Assembly (NCBI GenBank): GCA_030674185.1
Contig: CM060311.1
Coordinates: 101,254,062 to 101,318,061, forward strand
Origin: Monoplex corrugatus
Taxonomy: Eukaryota; Mollusca; Gastropoda; Littorinimorpha; Ranellidae
Direction of reading: 5' to 3'
Length of the DNA stretch: 64,000 nucleotides
In this document: piece by piece, positions 19,380 to 29,860 of the stretch
How positions within the stretch are numbered: the first letter of the stretch is position 1
Layout of the letters: each line of letters begins with the position of its first letter
Translations under genes and position numbers: made by a program
The notes under the pieces: model-generated
What the model was told of the DNA's origin: nothing
What the model saw: the letters and a program-made list of their open reading frames with translations, nothing else
Database searches by the model: none

Positions 19380-22300
19380 TCAGGACTCGCTCCAGGAGGT
19401 GTCCTCTCTCTTCAACCAGATCCAATGACTTGCTTTCTCTACGGTCTTCTGTAGAGCTTTTGTCATGGTTTTCACTTTCTTCGGACCTAGTCCAGCCACT
19501 TTCATCCACTTTCTGACGCTATTTGCGATGTAACCTCTGCAGCCGACTTCGACTGAGAAGTGCGTTGCTTTCCATCCCGCCTCCTCGCATTCATCGACAA
19601 GAGTCTCGTAGCGATTCTCCTTCCGCTCGTGTGCAGCCCTGATATTGTCTTCGTGGGGCACCGTCAGCTCCACAAGGTGCACCTCTCTCTCTTCCTTGCT
19701 CCATACCACCAGGTCTGGCTTCTTCGTTGTTGGGATGGGGAAGAATCTCTCGCAGCCCTCAAGGTCTGCGGCTACCTCCCACAGACCACCACACTGGCCA
19801 TCTGTGGCCTCGGTTGCCTTCTTTCCATCAGGAACCTTGCTTCCTTGCGGTACAAACATGATCTTGCCCAGTCCTTGTTTCTGCGGCTTAAGAGCGTATT
19901 TTCCCTCCTCCACCTGCTCCTTCGCCATCTTGGTAAACACCCTGAGCACTTCATTGTGTCTCCAGGTGTATCTATTCAGGGCCAGGTGGCAGTTTGAGAG
20001 GATATGCTTCATGGTTCCTAGTTTGCCGCACCTGCACTTGTCATCTTCCTGGACCTTCCATCTGACTAAGTTCACTGGTGAAGGCAGAACATCATAGGTG
20101 GACCGGAGAAGAAAGCTTAACCTCGATGTGTTCCACTCCCAGATCTCACTCCATCCTATCTTTCTTTCCACTACATGCTCCTCCCACCCGGTCACCCGCC
20201 CTTGTTGAGCACACTGGATGAGGTGAACTTCTCGCCTTTCAGCCTCATTCTTTCGCACCTGCCCTGCTGCAACTGCTCTTCTGTCTCGTTGGGACATCTT
20301 CCTAAAAGGTCTGAAGTCGCCGTTGCCAAGTCCCAACCTGCCCGTCTGTGCTGGACCTACAATGTCGCCATGTTCCAACGAAGAGATGATCTTGTCAGCC
20401 GCATCCTCCGCATTCCATTTTCTCGCTGTTCTGACTTCTGGTGGGTCGTCGCTGACTTTTTGATCCCTCGATTCCCTCAGCATCATCACAGTCCTGATCT
20501 TTCCTGCCTTGTAGATCTCCACGATTGATGCGAGGGGTAGCTGGAGCGCTCCCTTCTGTCTGTACAGGGCTGATGTGTTGGTTGTGCGAGGCAGCCCCAG
20601 CCACTTCCTGATGTAGGTGTTACATGTTTTCTCGATCACCTCAACTCTCGACACGGCGACCTCGTACGTCATCCGCGGCCATGCCAGTCGAGGGTAGAGC
20701 GCAAACTGTAAACATCATATCTTATACTTTCCTGGCAGTTTTGTTTGGTCAATCGCTTTCAGCCCATCTTTAGCCTGTTTCATTATTTCCACACCCCGAC
20801 TCCTGTCTGACAGGGTTCCTGCATACCACCGTCCCAAACTTTTCACAGGTTGCTCTTTTACTGTAGACATCTGTTCCCCTGCGATTGTAAACTTCTGTTG
20901 CTTCTGCTTCCCTTTGTGAATAGTCAGGCTTCTAGATTTCTTGGCTTTAAACTTCATCCTGGACCAAGTGATCAGCTCATCCAGCCGAGTCAAAACACCC
21001 TGCATTGTGTCCGTATCTCTTGTCAGCAAGGTCACGTCATCCAATAGACTTCAGCTTAATGACGACAAAACAGAAGCTATCCTCATTGGCACCCGTCAGA
21101 AACTTTCTCAGCTGCCTCCTCTTTCTCTCCCATTATGTAACACATCAGTCCCAATTTCTGATTCAGCTAAAAACCTTGGTGTCTGCATTGACTCTACCCT
21201 CTCCATGAACAACTTTGTTTCTCAAACTGCCAGATCCTACTACTATCATCTCCATCGTATAAGGCTGATCAGGAAGTATCTCTCTGTCGAAACAACTGCA
21301 AAACTCGTTCTCTCCTTCATAATGTCTCGCATTGACTATTGCAATTCACTCCTGTCTGGTCTTCCTGCCTCCACCATTCACATCCTACAGCGCATTCAAA
21401 ACAATGCTGCACGCCTTGTACTCAAAAAGAAAAAAGCTGACCACATATCTCCTCTCCTGGCACAACTTCACTGGCTCCCTGTATCAAAGCGCATACAGTA
21501 CAAACTAGACACCATGTGCTACAAAAGCCTCAATAACGCAGCCCCCGATTACCTGTCAAGCCTACTTGAGATCTATGTTCCCTCACGTACCCTCCGCTCT
21601 GCCTCTGATCCTCTGACTTTTCGCTTTCCACGCACTAAGCTCAATACCTATGGTCCACGAGCCTTCTTTGTTTCTGGTCCACTCTCCTGGAACAAACTTC
21701 CTCTCTCAGTCCGTCAGCAACCTACTTTTGTCTCCTTCAAGTCCGCTCTCAAAACTCACCTTTTCTCCTCTGCATAAAATCCTAACCTCACTCAACCCCC
21801 CCCCCCCCCTCTGCAGCCTGTCTCCGCTCGGAGGGAATCACATGGTTATAATATATAATTGTATGCTATGCTCTCTATAATTTTCCATTGCTTTTATTCT
21901 TGCTTTTATTGCTTTTATTCTTTCTCCCCATTTATAGCCATGCGTGTGTGTGGGTGTGTGTGTCTGTGTGTGTGCGTGCGTGTGTGTGCGTGCGTGCGTG
22001 CGTGCGTGCTTGCGTGTGTGTCTGCTTCAGCGCTTAGATTTGATTTTATCAAGATTTTGCGCTATATGAATATTGTAATTATTATTATTATTATCTCAGT
22101 AGCATCTCCATCACCAGGATGAACCAGATGACAGATATAGTGCAGCCGGCTGCGATCCCAATCTCCAATCGGTGCCACTCAGTTATGAAGTCTTTGGTCG
22201 AGAATCGCATCTGGAAGTTACCGTAGTATTCTTTCATGATGCCTTGCACCTCGTGCGGGATGTAAAAGAAGTCCATTGCTTTCATCAGCAGTTCATGGGG

Positions 22301-23752
22301 AACGGATCCGTAGGCATTCGCCAGATCCAACCAAACCACACTTAGGCTTCCTTTGGTTTTCTTGGCCTCCTGGATTGCATCCCAGATCGTAAAAGAGTGT
22401 TCAATGCATCCTGGGATCCCTGGTATCCCAGCTTTCTGCACGCTCTCATCCACATAGCCGTTGCTTTGCAGATATGCCACAGTCCTCTTCGCAAGTATTC
22501 CCATGAAGATCTTGCACGCCACATTGATGATGGAGATGGGTCGGAACTGCCCTATAATCTCTGCATTCTGTTCCTTTGGTAGGTACACTCCTTCTGCTCT
22601 GCACCAACCTCCAGCAAGCTCCTTGTCTTCCCACAAAGCTCTCAGCATCTCAAAAAGGGTGTGCCTCAACTCGTCGCTATACTTGAAAACCTTGTAGGAC
22701 ACGCCATCTCCTCCAGGTGCACTTTTGGCTCTTGCTTTTCTGACAAACTCGTCCACTTCTTTTTCTCTGATCGGACCAAGCTGGAAGCTCACACCAGGGG
22801 CAGTCGGATGCTTCAGGCCTTTCATGTCTGGCAGCGGCTCATCCCTTTTTGGATCGCTGTACGTCTGCTTAACATGAGTGTCTACCTCTTCTTTCGTACA
22901 CTTCAACTTCCCGCTCCGTGTCTCCATGAACAACTTCTTAGCTGCTCCATATGGATTCTTCATAAATTCCTCACGTGCTCTTCTGCTCTCTTTTCTTCTG
23001 GTGCGTCTTCTTTCTTGCCTCTGGAGGTCTCTGCTCTTTTTTTTAAGGTCTTCAAACCTGATTCTCAGGCCTTCTTGTTCTTCTGGTGGTGCATTTTTTC
23101 TCTGCTTCTACGAGTCACGTTTCTGTTTTCTCAGTTGTGCTAGCACTCTCTGCCTTCTACTCAATCCCCCTTTCTGCAAAGGTGTTTTCTTCTCTACCTC
23201 GCCGCTACCAAATTCTTCCATCGCCGACTCGTAGATAATGTTTGCAAACACGCCCAACATCTCTTTGGCTTCGCCTCCGCTGGAATTCTTCTTGGCTTCT
23301 TTCAGTTTCTTCCTGACGTTATCTTCCAGTACCTTGTACTTTGCCTTCTCATTGGCAGCGGGCCACAGTATTCTCGGCTTCCTTGTCCCTGGTTCCTGGG
23401 TTTGCTGCTCTGCACCGCTCTGGGTCTGGACGGAAGGAGAGTGGACTGGAGCACTAATCGATCCACTGTGGTTTTCGTCCTGGGATGATTTGCTTCGTGT
23501 CTTATGATCTGTCGATCTGCACTGTCTTCTCTCCCTCATACAGACCCTAGCCTAATGCACCCTCAACCCTCGCCAGGTGCCGAACTTTCTGCAACACTGC
23601 TCGCAAGTGAAGCTGCTTTCTTGATGTTCTTGAGTCGCTGTCCTGTCCCTGCCTAGGTCGTTATCCGTTGAATCAACCCTTGTGGATCCATCTTCCGCCC
23701 CTCCCTCTCGGTGGATCCTGGGGCTGTCATCTTGATTCGTTGTCCTGTCCAT
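19380..23752 (-). pseudogene. RLE LINE ORF: C2HC finger, RT, zinc knuckle, nuclease
   Basis: In order: FTCEQCCRKFGTWRGLRVH finger (about 23,560-23,620); FRPISIINVACKIFMGIL; VVWLDLANAYGS (motif A, about 22,335); EIGIAAGCTISV (motif B region); LDDVTLLTRD (motif C, 21,044); SLGRWYAGTL; RKWLGLPRTT; CRCG, then KHILSNC (knuckle); and KKPDLVVW with HLVELTVPHE (the PD and E of a PD-(D/E)xK nuclease). The R2/NeSL/HERO type uses this nuclease for target-primed reverse transcription. Three in-frame stops (TAG 23,552-23,554; TAG 23,108-23,110; TGA 20,715-20,717) and the L2 insertion break it. The frame is otherwise continuous on each side of the L2. The start is uncertain; 23,752 is the first ATG I would use. 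Confidence 0.9.
21048..22096 (+). mobile_element. L2 LINE, 5'-truncated copy 2
   Basis: Starts within the RT (cttcagcttaatgacgac) and runs to the (ATT)n tail. Coding continues from 21,050 to 21,777 in one open frame: [72 protein letters not shown], ending THLFSSA. It retains the 107 bp missing from copy 1. It is inserted in the minus-strand RLE LINE beside the motif C codons. Its 3' UTR carries a (TG)n/(GCGT)n run at 21,940-22,020. Confidence 0.93.
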
Positions 23753-23998
23753 GCCTGGGTCGTTATCCGTTCGGTCAATCCTTGTGGTTCCATTCTCTAC
23801 TCCCCCCCCTTTCGGTTAATCCTGGGGCTGTCTTTCCTTGTGGTTGACGTAACTCTTGATTACAGTGGCATGGGTAGTTAGCCCCTACCACCGCCGGTCT
23901 TTCCCGACGTCCTCGGTCTTTCCCGAAGTCTACCCGTCTCTCCGGGTTGTCGTCCTGTCTTTCCAGGATTCCAGTGGCGTAGACCAGCCACAGGTAGG

Positions 23999-24790
23999 TA
24001 AATCATTGAAAACAGCTTACACTGCTAACAGTCGAAAGCTCCGAGGGCCGGACTCTGGCGTGGAGATCATCAGGAGAGAATGCGTCGCTGTTTCGGGCTC
24101 TTCCTCTCTACAGCTTCAATGACGCACCGAGCCCCCTCACCGATGTGAGGTCTCCCTGCCAGTTCGACTGTATGCCTTTGCCATCAACCGTCAGGACTCG
24201 CTCCAGGAGGTGTCCTCTCTCTTCAACCAGATCCAATGACTTGCTTTCTCTACGGTCTTCTGTAGAGCTTTTGTCATGGTTTTCACTTTCTTCGGACCTA
24301 GTCCAGCCACTTTCATCCACTTTCTGACGCTATTTGCGATGTAACCTCTGCAGCCGACTTCGACTGGGAAGTGCGTTGCTTTCCATCCCGCCTCCTCGCA
24401 TTCATCGACAAGAGTCTCGTAGCGATTCTCCTTCCGCTCGTGTGCAGCCCTGATATTGTCTTCGTGGGGCACCGTCAGCTCCACAAGGTGCACCTCTCTC
24501 TCTTCCTTGCTCCATACCACCAGGTCTGGCTTCTTCGTTGTTGGGATGGGGAAGAATCTCTCGCAGCCCTCAAGGTCTGCGGCTACCTCCCACAGACCAC
24601 CACACTGGCCATCCGTGGCCTCGCTTGCCTTCTTTCCATCAGGAACCTTGCTTCCTTGCGGTACAAACATGATCTTGCCCAGTCCTTGTTTCTGCGGCTT
24701 AAGAGCGTATTTTCCCTCCTCCACCTGCTCCTTCGCCATCTTGGTAAACACCCTGAGCACTTCATTGTGTCTCCAGGTGTATCTATTCAG
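23999..24790 (-). mobile_element. RLE LINE copy B, 3' fragment joined to copy A
   Basis: 792 bp nearly identical to the 3' end of copy A (19,188-19,979); only a few substitutions are visible, such as gactgggaag versus gactgagaag. It encodes the end of the ORF (YTWRHNEVLRVFTKMAKEQ through KKPDLVVW and HLVELTVPHE to the same stop at 24,191). Its 3' terminus abuts the 5' end of copy A with no gap, and its truncated 5' end at 24,790 abuts the 47-bp array. Confidence 0.9.
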
Positions 24791-25395
24791 CCCATAACAG
24801 CCCAATGTGACCCCTCAACAAACAAGGAGAAAGTCTGCACATAACAGCCCATGTATCTTCAACAAACAGGGAATTGCACTAACCCCAATGTGACCACTCA
24901 ACAAACAAGGAGAAAGTCTGCACATTAACAGCCCAGTGTGACCACTCAACAAACAGGAGAAAGTCTGCACATAACAGCCCAGTGTGACCCTCAACAAACG
25001 AGGAGAAAGTCTGCACATAACAGCCCAATGTGACCCCTCAACAAACAAGGAGAAAGTCTGCACATAACAGCCCATGTGACCCCTCAACAAACAAGGAGAA
25101 AGTCTGCACATAACAGCCCAGTGTGACCACTCAACAAAAGGAGAAAGTCTGCACTAAGCCATGGACCTCACAAACAAGAAAGTCTGCACATAACAGCCCA
25201 GTGTGACCACTCAACAAACAAGGAGAAAGTCTGCACATAACAGCCCATGTGACCCCTCAACAAACAGGGAAAGTCTGCACATAACAGCCATGTGACCACT
25301 CAACAAACAAGGAGAAAGTCTGCACATAACAGCCCATGTGACCCCTCAACAAACAAGGAGAAAGTCTGCACATAACAGCCCAGTGTGACCACTCA
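24791..25395. repeat. Minisatellite, 47-bp unit (right part), degenerate
   Basis: Continuation of the array at 17,950-19,187, about 13 units. Many units here lack one or two bases (cccatgtgacc for cccagtgtgacc, aacaggagaaag for aacaaggagaaag), and two are scrambled (about 24,850-24,890 and 25,140-25,190). Confidence 0.93.
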
Positions 25396-25399
25396 ACAA

Positions 25400-25960
25400 A
25401 TAAAAGTTTGGTGCCGGCAGTTTTTGCTGATTCCTAAGCTCCTCTGGCCTCTACTCATGCACAACGTCAATAGAAGCACAGTGGAATCAGTCGAGAGTAA
25501 GAAAGAAGAAGACGCTAAAATGATGAAGAAGGCAGTCCAACAAGGCAGCAGGGGTAACGAACAAGCATTAAGGTACAAAGAAATCTGAGATTGGCGTATG
25601 GCCTCTCTCAGGATCAGTTTTATCCTCAGACTTATATATGACCTTCTGCCCTCAAATGCACTTTTGGTAAAATGGGAAAAACAGATGATCCTACCTGCTT
25701 GGTCTGCCCGGGGAAACAACAGTGAACATGTCATGAGATCATGCAAAGTATCGCTAACACAAGGAAGGTACACACGGAGGCACAGTCAGTTGCTTCAAGA
25801 GATCGCGCAGGTGATCAGTACTGCCAGGGAAACATCATACTACCAGAAGCTCAAGCAACTTTTACGCGGCAGGAGGCAGAGAACTGTGACATCTGGAGCA
25901 CGCTAGCAGTGTCTGCAGGAAACAGTTTCTGTAAATCAGTAAAGATTCTGATCTTATCTG
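25400..25960 (+). pseudogene. Old RLE LINE: thumb and zinc-knuckle region
   Basis: KVWCRQFLLIPKLLWPLL and STVESVESK (25,405-25,500) resume the LINE after the array. LRISFILRLIYDLLPSNALL (about 25,605) and HVMRSCKVSLTQGRY (about 25,728) match the LSFLLRSTYDVLPSP and KHILSNC blocks of the younger LINE. Some of the intervening region is deleted. Similarity fades by about 25,915. Confidence 0.82.
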
Positions 25961-26117
25961 TATATATTAAGTTCGTTTTATGTTCAGGATAAGCTATAAG
26001 CTGCACCCTGGTTGCAAAAATCAGAATTCTCTGTTTCTCAATAAGCAGGACAGTCTATTCTTGGCGGTGAAGATGATGGTGCTGCTTCTTCAGGTCTTGT
26101 TTAGTCTGGCTGTTGTT

Positions 26118-27207
26118 AGGGTAAACTAATCTAACTCCGACCGATTTTGGCACAAGGTACAAGTTTTGTGGCGTGTCTTCATAAATATTTCGTAGATGAC
26201 TAGTTAGAACAGCTTGATGCCTGTAGCAGACTTTCTGTGATTGATTACTGGGCTTTACATAGTTTTAAGGGGTACCGCAGTCTTGCGATATGCTAGAGAA
26301 CGAAGTAGGGGTACATGATCTAAATTCAACCAGGTGGATGTAAAATCCGACCAGGGGGTGATCTAAACCTCGACCAGTATGAATACGGTCAAGGCAGTGC
26401 ACATTGATTAACAAATGATCTATCAATCAAAAACAACAAAAAGAGTTAGTTTCTGCTGGAACAGTGTATGCCTTGATGATTTTCATCAGTGTTTTCCGCA
26501 TCTACTGCGTCCGCCCACGATCGACATCTTTCTCTTGCATACTTTTTAGAAAGGCAGCGTGGTCAGTGTTTCAGGGCATGAAGTAGGTCTATGTAGATCC
26601 AAGTTGCTGCCATCTCTCACACCCACACACGCGTGTACGCTTGCGAGCGATTGAGAGATAGACAGAACAAGCAAGACAGAGCAAAAAAGAAAGAAAGAAA
26701 AATAGAGGGGGAGAACGAGAGCGAGGGAAAGAGAGACAGTGGGAGTCGGTCGAGAATTAGATCATCAGGTATTCAAGCCTGATGTAAAGTCCGACCGACC
26801 AAATACCGCCATTTCATGAGAGGAACTGATCTAAATAACGTCCCAAACCTGAAAATAGCTTCTGCAGTCATATTTATACAAAAGCATGTGATCATGTAAA
26901 CAGCGAGTCAGTTCTCTATCGACAGTAGGCCTATTGGTTCGTTGTTACAAGGGGTCAGCGAGCGATCAGTGAAAAGTCGCTTTGGCACCTGTGGCGCCCG
27001 GAAGCAGGCGGGTTGGTGTGGCCTTCAACGTCGCACTGTGCCATAATTTAAAAAATATTTTTACTTTCATTGGCAAATCCTAGAAATTTGGTTATTCCCA
27101 TTTTCAGTAACAGGAGTGACTGAACTTTCGGTTTTGTGAGGCAAACCCGGATATCGGTCGGATTTTACATCACCCAAAAATTGGTCGGTTTTAAGATCAG
27201 TTAAACC
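26118..27207. mobile_element. Putative TIR element, non-autonomous
   Basis: The left end starts gggtaaactaatct and the right end, read inward, ggtttaactgatct; similarity continues through ccgacc and attttgg. Both ends are flanked by TA (26,116-26,117 and 27,208-27,209). Inside, gatgtaaaatccgacc occurs at about 26,336 and inverted at about 27,150, with a variant at about 26,783. There is no transposase. The ends are imperfect, so the call is tentative; nothing else is recognised in this 1.1 kb. Confidence 0.5.
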
Positions 27208-27379
27208 TAACCTATGTCACGATCGTAATAAGAACTGACACTATACAGGATAAAATGATACAGCGTACGTATAGTGTTCTGCTTCCTATTTTGGATAGTG
27301 TGGGGACTGAAAACTTCACAGGGCTGTTATAATGTTGCCCCGTCAAGTGTAAAGTCTGCTTCATATTGTCACACTTACA

Positions 27380-29190
27380 TATACAGTCAGCCTGATGACC
27401 ATTGACTTACAGCCTGATGACCATTGACTTACAGCCTGATGACCATTGCCTTACAGTCTGATGACCATTGACTTACAGTCTGATGAACATTGACTCACAG
27501 TCTGATGACCATTGACTTTCAGTGTGATGACCATTGACTTACAGTCTGATGACCATTGACTTACAGTCTGATGACTATTGACTTACAGTCTGATGAACAT
27601 TGACTTACAGTCTGATGAACATTGACTTACAGTCTGATGACCATTGACTTACAGTCTGATGAACATTGACTTACAGTCTGATGAACATTGACTTACAGTC
27701 TGATGACCATTGACTTACAGCCTGATGAACATTGACTTACAGTCTGATGACCATTGACTTACAGCCTGATGAACATTGACTTACAGTCTGATGACCATTG
27801 GCTGATAATTTGCCCCTCATAAGTCTGATATGAACACTTGACATATACGTAGCCTGATGACCATTGACTTACAGCCTGATGACCATTGACTTACAGCTGA
27901 TGACCATTGACTACAGTCTGATGACATTGACTTACAGTCTGATGAACATTGACTTTCAGTCACTGATGACATTGACTTCAGTCTGATGAACATTGACTTA
28001 CAGCCTGATGACCATTGACTTACAGTCTGATGACCATTGACTTACAGTCTGATGACATTGACTTACAGCCCTGATGACCATTGACTTACAGTCTGATGAC
28101 CATTGACTTACAGCCTGATGAACATTGACTTACAGCCTGATGAACATTGACTTACAGCACTGATGACATTGACTTACGCTGATAAACCATTGACTTACAG
28201 TCTGATGACCATTGACTTACAGTCTGATGAACATTGACTACAGTCTGATGACCATTGACTTACAGTGTGATGACCATTGACTTACAGTACTGATGACCAT
28301 TGACTTACAGTCTGATGAACATTGACTTACAGTCTGATGAACATTGACTTCAGTCACTGATGACCATTGACTTACAGCTGATGAACATTGACTTACAGTC
28401 TGATGAACATTGACTTACAGTCTGATGACCATTGACTTACAGCTGATGAACATTGACTTACAGTCTGATGAACATTGACTTTACAGTCATGATGAACATT
28501 GACTTACAGTCTGATGACATTGACTTACAGTCTGATGACATTGACTTACAGCTGATGAACATTGACTTACAGCCTGATGACCATTGACTTACAGCTGATG
28601 ACCATTGACTTACAGTCTGATGACCATTGACTTACAGTCTGATGAACATTGACTTACAGTCTGATGAACATTGACTTTCAGTCAACCTGATGAACATTGA
28701 CTTACAGTCTGATGAACATTGACTTACAGTCTGATGAACATTGACTTACAGTCTGATGAACATTGACTTACAGCCTGATGAACATTGACTTACAGTCTGA
28801 TGAACATTGACTTACAGTCTGATGACCATTGACTTACAGTCTGATGACCATTGACTTACAGTCTGATGAACATTGACTTACAGTCTGATGAACATTGACT
28901 TTCAGTCAACCTGATGAACATTGACTTACAGTCTGATGAACATTGACTTACAGTCTGATGAACATTGACTTACAGTCTGATGACCATTGACTTACAGTCT
29001 GATGACCATTGACTTACAGCCTGATGAACATTGACTTACAGCCTGATGACCATTGACTTACAGTCTGATGACCATTGACTTACAGTCTGATGAACATTGA
29101 CTTACAGTCTGATGACCATTGACTTTCAGTCAACCTGATGACCATTGACTTTCAGTGTGATGACCATTGACTTACAGTCAGTCTGATGAC
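27380..29190. repeat. Minisatellite, 23-bp unit, ~75 copies
   Basis: The unit is ttgacttacagtctgatgac plus cat, with common aac/acc variation. The array is interrupted at 27,800-27,856 by sequence resembling its own left flank (27,325-27,390). Many units between about 27,880 and 28,580 lack single bases. Confidence 0.97.
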
Positions 29191-29860
29191 CACTGCTCAG
29201 AACTTACATATGCACCAAGACAGAGAATGTGCTGGTTGTCTGGAGTATGCGAAATCATCAACAAAAATCCAAATAGTAATTGTGCCAATAAACAAAAATT
29301 AGTTTGACGTTATCCGTTGAACTTTCTTAATTTAATGATCATAACGATGCCTTTTCTGTTAGGACAATTTTGCTTCTGCAGGGTTGTGACAGTTGCATCA
29401 TCTGCTGACAAGTAGTTTTCTAGACACTTTTGACCAGTTTGAACTTTGCTTTTACAGGGAAAAATTTCAATACTTTCTATTTGACATCATTATGGTAAAT
29501 ATTTCTTAAATGGTAAATCTCTCTTAAAATTACAATACTTTCTATTTTACATTATTATGGTAAAATGCTTCATTACTGGTAATGCTCTCTTAATTGGTAA
29601 ATCTTTATGCTTGTTTTAAAAGAACCCAAAACAGAATATGAGTCGTGACAAAGCCCTGTTTTACTCAACTTACATGCAGATGGGTAGCAAAATTGAACGG
29701 ATAACCATTTCTCTCCAGCAGAGTTATGTATGACCTGCCAAATCACAGTGTCTGTAAATATGGCCACTGTTTTTGCTGTTCACATCGTTTTTTGTGTAAC
29801 TGGCAGATCGTTACAACATTGAGCTGAGAAATACAGACAGTGGCAGCATTGTTGAGAAAA
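29191..29860. other. No gene recognised
   Basis: AT-rich sequence. It contains a short internal near-duplicate: acaatactttctatttt and ggtaaat recur at about 29,465-29,520 and 29,525-29,600. No coding or RNA signal was found. Confidence 0.5.

Larger units (their letters stand above)
19188..23998 (-). mobile_element. Younger RLE-type LINE, full-length copy A
   Basis: A minus-strand element running from its 5' end near 23,998 to its 3' end at 19,188 (terminal motif caatgattta). Without the L2 insertion at 21,048-22,096 it is about 3.76 kb. It encodes one ORF with an N-terminal C2HC finger, RT, zinc knuckle and restriction-like endonuclease. It sits inside the 47-bp array: the left flank stops at gtctgca and the right flank (beyond copy B) resumes at cataacag, the next bases of the unit. 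Copy B is fused to its 5' end. Confidence 0.88.
15950..25960 (+). mobile_element. Old RLE-type LINE on plus strand, invaded by arrays and nested elements
   Basis: Collinear plus-strand fragments of one R2/NeSL/HERO-like LINE are spread over 10 kb. These are an N-terminal and early RT region (16,060-17,040), RT motif A region (17,510-17,950) and the thumb to zinc-knuckle region (25,405-25,910). A 39-bp minisatellite sits at 17,050-17,505. A 47-bp minisatellite (17,950-19,187 and 24,791-25,395) is itself split by a younger minus-strand RLE LINE. The fossil is full of stops and shifts. Its limits are approximate, and no nuclease domain is preserved. Confidence 0.78.

Noticed and set aside
27380..29190. 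snoRNA C boxes (tgatga) repeated in the 23-bp array
   Set aside because: The motif is part of a simple tandem unit, with no D-box spacing or terminal stem.
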